Shown here: piece after piece, positions 59,984 through 64,000 of the stretch
Layout: each line of letters opens with the position of its first letter
How positions within the stretch are numbered: the first letter of the stretch is position 1
Assembly (NCBI GenBank): GCA_017450025.1
Contig: JAFSYJ010000040.1
Location: 1-64,000, forward strand
Direction: 5' to 3'
DNA from: Clostridia bacterium
GTDB lineage: Bacteria; Bacillota; Clostridia; UMGS1883; UMGS1540
DNA: 64,000 nucleotides
Translations under genes and position numbers: made by a program
Notes under the pieces: model-generated
What the model was told of the DNA's origin: nothing
The model's input: only the letters and a program-made list of their open reading frames with translations
Database searches by the model: none

Positions 59984-60817
59984 TCAAAAATACAGTATAA
60001 TGCTTAATGCGGCAAAATATATCACAGTCAAAAGTACGATGATCTTGTCGTGTACTATGACATCAACCGGGTCCCCGTCGGAATCGCCCTCTGCTATAAG
60101 CGCATAACGCATAAAAATCAGCATAACAAGCGGCACGGTCCATATCATCTTGCTGCCGGTCGCCTGCGTGGCCCAAAGCGAATAAAATATTATTGCCATA
60201 GTCAAAAACATATACATCATTTTGTCAAGAAAGTTATAGTTGTAGCTTTTAAGGACTTCGCGCGCTTTATCGCTGCTGCGTTTAAGCTCGTTGCGTCTTT
60301 TACCGAGCCCGAGGTAAAACGACAGCGACATCACCATAAGATACAGCCAGCTTGATATTTCTATGCCCGTAACTGTCGCACCGTAAAAAACCCTGAGCAA
60401 AAAGCCCGAAACAAGCAGCGCAATATCGAGAATGGGTATGTTTTTCCCCTTTAGACTGTAAAAGATATTTATCAGAACATAAAGAGCCAAATATACATAA
60501 CCGCCGCCTGCAAAATACGCCAACACAACCGCAATAAAAAATAAACATACGGCAAAGATCAGTGCCGAGCGTTCTTTTATCTCGCCGCTTGCAATAGGGC
60601 GAGATTTTTTCTTTTCGTGGCATCTGTCGTACGGCGCGTCGTGCAAATCATTTAAAACATACACCGACGATGACAAAACCGAAAAAGCAAAAAAAGCAAA
60701 AATTGCCTTTCCCAAAAGCGCTGCGTCACTCAGCCTGCCTGAAAAGAAAAGCGGCGCTATAACAAGAATATTTTTAATGTAATGGTGAACTCTTGCGAGC
60801 TTCAGGTATTTTTTCAT
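59984..60817 (-). CDS. UbiA-family prenyltransferase, decaprenyl-phosphate phosphoribosyltransferase-like
   Basis: A 277-residue membrane protein with about eight or nine helices. The start ARVHHYIKNILVIAPLFFSG and the Asp-rich motif NDLHDAPYDRCHEKKKSRPI with ASG match the DPPR synthase branch (Rv3806c-like) of UbiA enzymes, which moves phosphoribose from PRPP to a polyprenyl phosphate. The second Asp motif is near DKMMYM. It overlaps the upstream GT-C gene by 4 bases (ATGA) and is coupled with the HAD phosphatase. A lipid-linked pentose for envelope glycans is likely. Confidence 0.85.
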   Translation of the reverse strand: MKKYLKLARVHHYIKNILVIAPLFFSGRLSDAALLGKAIFAFFAFSVLSSSVYVLNDLHDAPYDRCHEKKKSRPIASGEIKERSALIFAVCLFFIAVVLAYFAGGGYVYLALYVLINIFYSLKGKNIPILDIALLVSGFLLRVFYGATVTGIEISSWLYLMVMSLSFYLGLGKRRNELKRSSDKAREVLKSYNYNFLDKMMYMFLTMAIIFYSLWATQATGSKMIWTVPLVMLIFMRYALIAEGDSDGDPVDVIVHDKIIVLLTVIYFAALSIILYF

Positions 60818-62214
60818 TTTAAAGTCTCCTTATGTTTCGGGAAAAATGCACCGGCAGCTATCGGCAAGAACAAATAAGCTGTCGAAAACGCATAACGCGG
60901 TTGAATTTCCATAAGGCACAGTCCTCCCCATAACGCCATAATAACAAGCGCAATAAGGCAAAATAACTCTTTATTTTCATTTTTGATCACGCCGACGAAT
61001 GCAAGTATAAAAACGGCCGTAAAAAATGCACTGCAAAGTGCCAGAGGCATATTTGGCGCAGGCTTTTCGCCCTCTATACCGTTATTTATATATCCCCAAT
61101 ATACGCTGTCAAACGAACTGCCCGACCATAAAATTCGGGTTTTATCAAACAAGAGCGGCAATATTTTTTCAGGACTTTCAGTGAGGCGCTTTGTTATTCT
61201 TTCACGCACGATCAAGTTGATTTTTTCCTTGTCGCCCTTTGCTTCTTCATACACTCCGTGGTCTTCTGCCGAGTACATTCCGTGAGTTTCAAAATTAGAG
61301 CCTACCAAAAGATAAACAGTATAAGGCTCCGCTCCGTCAGTCAGCCGGTACTGCGTCGCACCGCTAAAGTAAAGCAAATACGAAACCGCGTTATTCAAAA
61401 TAATAAACGCGCCTAAAACAGCCAGAGCAGATATTATCTTGCGCCCTTTTGCAAAAACAATTAAAATCCCCACAATGTAGCCTGCAAGGTAAAACGGCGC
61501 AACATTCCTGTAAAGCGTTCCCAAGCATAAAATAAGCCCCGAAATAACGCAGTATACAAACGATTTTTTCCGTTTCTCCGCCTTATAAGCCTTTACAATA
61601 TAGTATACGGATAGCGACAGAAAAAATATGGCAAAATTTTCTGTTGTGCAGACATTTGAATAAAAAATATCAGCAGGAAATAAAGCTAAAAGCCCGGCGC
61701 ACAAAATCGAGCCTTTTTTGCCGAAAATTTCTTTGCCGATAAGAGCCATAACAAAAATAGCCGCAGTTTTGAAAATTACATTAAACACCTTTATAACTGT
61801 AATGCTCTGCCCAAAAACGCCCATAAGCGCTCCTGCGGTTATGCTGTAAAATGTAATATGCGGAAAACGATGAAAATAACTCCCCTGCGAAAATGCCGAA
61901 AAGTCGCCGTTTGCGACGCCCTTTGCCGCGCCTATCATAACGGCATAATCGCTGACAGGCTCACACGGCACCAAAAGCACCTCTGCAAGCCTCAAAGCAC
62001 ACCCCACAAACACTGTAATCCCAATCACAATGCGGTAAGTTTTGTCATTTATTTCCCCTGTACGGTTTATGATAAAAAGACATGCCGCCAGCACAATGTA
62101 AAACGCCAAAAAAAGCAAAGGAGCAGGCTTTTTCATAAAAAACAGATTTATCCCAGCAAGCGTGGCGCAAAAAGCTATAAAAATAATATTAAATATTTTG
62201 CGTAAAACCGTCAT
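60814..62214 (-). CDS. GT-C type membrane glycosyltransferase (GT39/PMT-like)
   Basis: A 466-residue protein with about ten helices. The first extracytoplasmic loop has the acidic PCEPVSDYAVMIGAAKGVAN (catalytic-type Asp), as in PMT/GT39 and ArnT-like enzymes that use polyprenyl-phosphate sugars. Its place beside a lipid-phosphoribose synthase suggests that it transfers a pentose or related sugar to a wall polymer or protein. The ATG at 62214 follows AAGGA. Coupled with the gene at 60817. Confidence 0.82.
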   Translation of the reverse strand: MTVLRKIFNIIFIAFCATLAGINLFFMKKPAPLLFLAFYIVLAACLFIINRTGEINDKTYRIVIGITVFVGCALRLAEVLLVPCEPVSDYAVMIGAAKGVANGDFSAFSQGSYFHRFPHITFYSITAGALMGVFGQSITVIKVFNVIFKTAAIFVMALIGKEIFGKKGSILCAGLLALFPADIFYSNVCTTENFAIFFLSLSVYYIVKAYKAEKRKKSFVYCVISGLILCLGTLYRNVAPFYLAGYIVGILIVFAKGRKIISALAVLGAFIILNNAVSYLLYFSGATQYRLTDGAEPYTVYLLVGSNFETHGMYSAEDHGVYEEAKGDKEKINLIVRERITKRLTESPEKILPLLFDKTRILWSGSSFDSVYWGYINNGIEGEKPAPNMPLALCSAFFTAVFILAFVGVIKNENKELFCLIALVIMALWGGLCLMEIQPRYAFSTAYLFLPIAAGAFFPKHKETLK

Positions 62215-62217
62215 ATT

Positions 62218-64000
62218 TTAATCCTTACTGTAATCGCTTCCGCTGATTACATCATACTGAATATACTTGTAATCATTTGTGATATCGTCGTCTTTGCGTT
62301 CTATATATTCCCCTGCAGCGTCTGTCGAAAGCGAGTGCTGATATACAGAGTGAATGTCAAAGCAATGATTGTAGAATGCCAAATTCCACGGCACTTTTTT
62401 AACTCCGGCGTAGCGTAGTGCGCTCACTCCGAGATACGCCGAGCTTACGCGTGCAGGCGTCTCGACGCCTGAGATATCAAAATTTGCCCAAATAAGATAC
62501 GGCGTTTCGTATATCTGTGGGTTTTCCGCCAGATTATCGCTCTTTAAAAATCCAGTATCGTAAAATGTACTGCTGTTTTCGCCGAGAAAAGGCAAATGGT
62601 CGCCGTAAATCACAATGATCGTCGGTTCGGAAACAACAGAAAAATACTGTGTTAGCTCATAAAATGACTTGTCAATATCATAGATGCCCTGAACAGCATC
62701 TCTCAAGCCGACTTTATCGTCTTCGGATACGGCTTCGGAATTGACATCTATATCGTATACATCATAACGCTTGTTCAGATAGTTACCGTGATTTTGCATA
62801 GTAATAGCATATACAAAAAGCGGGTTGTCCTTGTTTGCTTCGTATTGTTTGATAATTTGGCGCGTCATTTCCATATCGGAAATATATGTACCCTTGCGTT
62901 CGGGATTTTCCATATCGCGGCTGCCGTAAAATTCGTCAAATCCCATAAACGAATATGCCTGCGCACGGTTGTAAAAGTACTTGTCGTATGTATGCAGCGC
63001 AACCGTTTTGTATCCGTTGTCCTTAAACACGCGCGGCAAAGCGGTAATATCCCTGTGGATATATTGCGTATACGGATATGTTCCGGCCTTTAAAAAGCTT
63101 GCGGAACTGCCCGTCAAAAATTCAAACTCGGGTACGCAGGTATTGCAGCCGAACACGGGAGACACCATATACCCCGAAGGATAAGTGCGCGACAGCCTGT
63201 GTATTTTTGCCATAGGGTCTCCCGAAAGCGTTATGTTTTCCATACGCGTAGGGTCCCAAAAGCTCTCGCTCTGTATAGCGATAACATTTGCGTTTTGTGC
63301 TAATGCCCCCGTTTTAAATTCGCGTTGAACATCTGGATATTTTTTCTTGATTTCAGCAATTTTGTCTTTAGAATAGCCTTGCGGCTTTTCAACAACAAGG
63401 TCGCGCAAATGTGGCACAAAGGTAAGAATAAGGCCGTTTGTTTTGTAGTCGGAAATCGTGTAATAACCCGAAAGCTTTACACCTGCCGGCTCAAGAATAT
63501 TTTTGCGGACAAACTCGCTGTAACCTATCGAACATAACATCACCGCAAAGCAAACAATGGAGAGAGCAAAAGTGATTATCCTGTAATTCCATGTTTTTTT
63601 TGCTTTTGATGAACATTTTATTTCAAAAAAAGTATATAAAACAAGATGTAATATTAGAACGCCGAATGAAATAAATATAATAGCCTTCCACGGTATTTTA
63701 ATAAAACTTACGAGGTCTGATACTTCAGTAGTCAAAATCATATCGGCAGGCAGTATCGGGTCACCTGTTATCCTTATTGCGATAAGGGTTGCCATACCGA
63801 AAACAAATAAAGCAATGTTTACAAAATAGATGCCTATGAGCCTTTTTACAAAAATCTTTGAAAAAAACCAATTAACCGACAGAATAAAAATATAAGTGAT
63901 AGCGTATTTTGCAAGCGCGCTCAAAACGCCAAGCTCAAAATAAGAAACAAAATAGTCGGCGCGCAGGACTTCAAGCATAATTATTGTCATAAGCGGAGAA
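62218..64000 (-). CDS. LTA synthase-family sulfatase-fold protein (5' end outside window)
   Basis: At least 593 residues, open to the window edge without an upstream stop; an ATG at 63990 exists but lacks an RBS, so the true start probably lies outside. Several N-terminal helices are followed by an alkaline phosphatase/sulfatase domain: NANVIAIQSESFWDPTRM (metal Glu), FGCNTCVPEFEFLTGSS with the candidate nucleophile Thr, VALHTYDKYFYNRAQAYSFM and VIYGDHLPF (metal Asp-His). LTA synthase-like enzymes transfer glycerol phosphate from phosphatidylglycerol to wall or lipid acceptors. It heads the visible part of a leftward envelope cluster and lies 3 bases before the GT-C gene. Confidence 0.88.
   Translation of the reverse strand, partial: SPLMTIIMLEVLRADYFVSYFELGVLSALAKYAITYIFILSVNWFFSKIFVKRLIGIYFVNIALFVFGMATLIAIRITGDPILPADMILTTEVSDLVSFIKIPWKAIIFISFGVLILHLVLYTFFEIKCSSKAKKTWNYRIITFALSIVCFAVMLCSIGYSEFVRKNILEPAGVKLSGYYTISDYKTNGLILTFVPHLRDLVVEKPQGYSKDKIAEIKKKYPDVQREFKTGALAQNANVIAIQSESFWDPTRMENITLSGDPMAKIHRLSRTYPSGYMVSPVFGCNTCVPEFEFLTGSSASFLKAGTYPYTQYIHRDITALPRVFKDNGYKTVALHTYDKYFYNRAQAYSFMGFDEFYGSRDMENPERKGTYISDMEMTRQIIKQYEANKDNPLFVYAITMQNHGNYLNKRYDVYDIDVNSEAVSEDDKVGLRDAVQGIYDIDKSFYELTQYFSVVSEPTIIVIYGDHLPFLGENSSTFYDTGFLKSDNLAENPQIYETPYLIWANFDISGVETPARVSSAYLGVSALRYAGVKKVPWNLAFYNHCFDIHSVYQHSLSTDAAGEYIERKDDDITNDYKYIQYDVISGSDYSKD

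Overview
The window is a chromosomal segment of a spore-forming, low-to-mid GC anaerobic member of the Clostridia (Firmicutes). The evidence is the sporulation gene set (the spoIIAA-spoIIAB-sigF operon, sigG, spoVM, CotF-like coat proteins), the Firmicutes ylm/division cluster, c-di-AMP and IreB signalling proteins, a probable K+-dependent ion-pumping pyrophosphatase, S-layer (SLH) and copper-amine-oxidase-N 'stalk' surface proteins, and Gram-positive promoters and ribosome binding sites. No species can be named from the sequence alone.

Layout. 1-2.4 kb: the probable left end of an IS200-like element, then hppA. 2.4-4.6 kb: a graveyard of mobile DNA holding a frameshifted AraC regulator, a serine-recombinase tail and tRNA-like fragments. 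4.6-10 kb: two large secreted proteins, one with three repeats plus a stalk domain and one an SLH-anchored M4 metalloprotease. 10.1-11.5 kb: a tyrosine recombinase gene enclosed by two inverted copies of a 12-7-12 crossover-like site. This segment has a terminator-like hairpin at one end and a strong outward promoter at the other, and looks like an invertible promoter switch upstream of the protease. 11.6-18 kb: an AT-rich mobile island with TnpV, a four-unit hairpin array, inverted ~101-bp modules, a small protein plus TnpX-like large serine recombinase, and a four-gene cargo (XRE regulator, sce7726-type nuclease-like protein, sce7725-type protein, HEPN/RES-domain protein) that is a good candidate defence system. 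A tRNA-Leu follows.

18.3-30.6 kb: a long co-directional housekeeping run read leftwards, mutS (broken by one in-frame stop), mutL, miaA, an orphan HlyD-like adaptor, yggS, sepF, divIVA, ileS, lspA, rluD. 30.7-43.4 kb: madLM malonate transporter, a methyltransferase, ireB, a radical SAM protein, VanZ, gamma-carbonic anhydrase, an acyl-CoA ligase, sigG, a glycosyltransferase, a preQ1 riboswitch with queT, spoVM, and the capE-capG-capF operon for UDP-N-acetyl-L-fucosamine. 43.4-50.2 kb: a secreted nuclease, an autoregulated TetR, darA-holB-ricT, trmB and the spoIIA operon with a sigma-H promoter and Spo0A box, beside a cluster of DnaA boxes.

50.2-64 kb: pgsA, a pyridoxamine kinase, tRNA-Thr, coat-protein genes, three small linked genes, a HAD hydrolase, mntP, metG-tatD, another stalk-domain protein, and a leftward envelope cluster (LTA-synthase-like sulfatase, GT-C glycosyltransferase, UbiA-type phosphoribosyl-lipid synthase, HAD phosphatase) that runs off the right edge.
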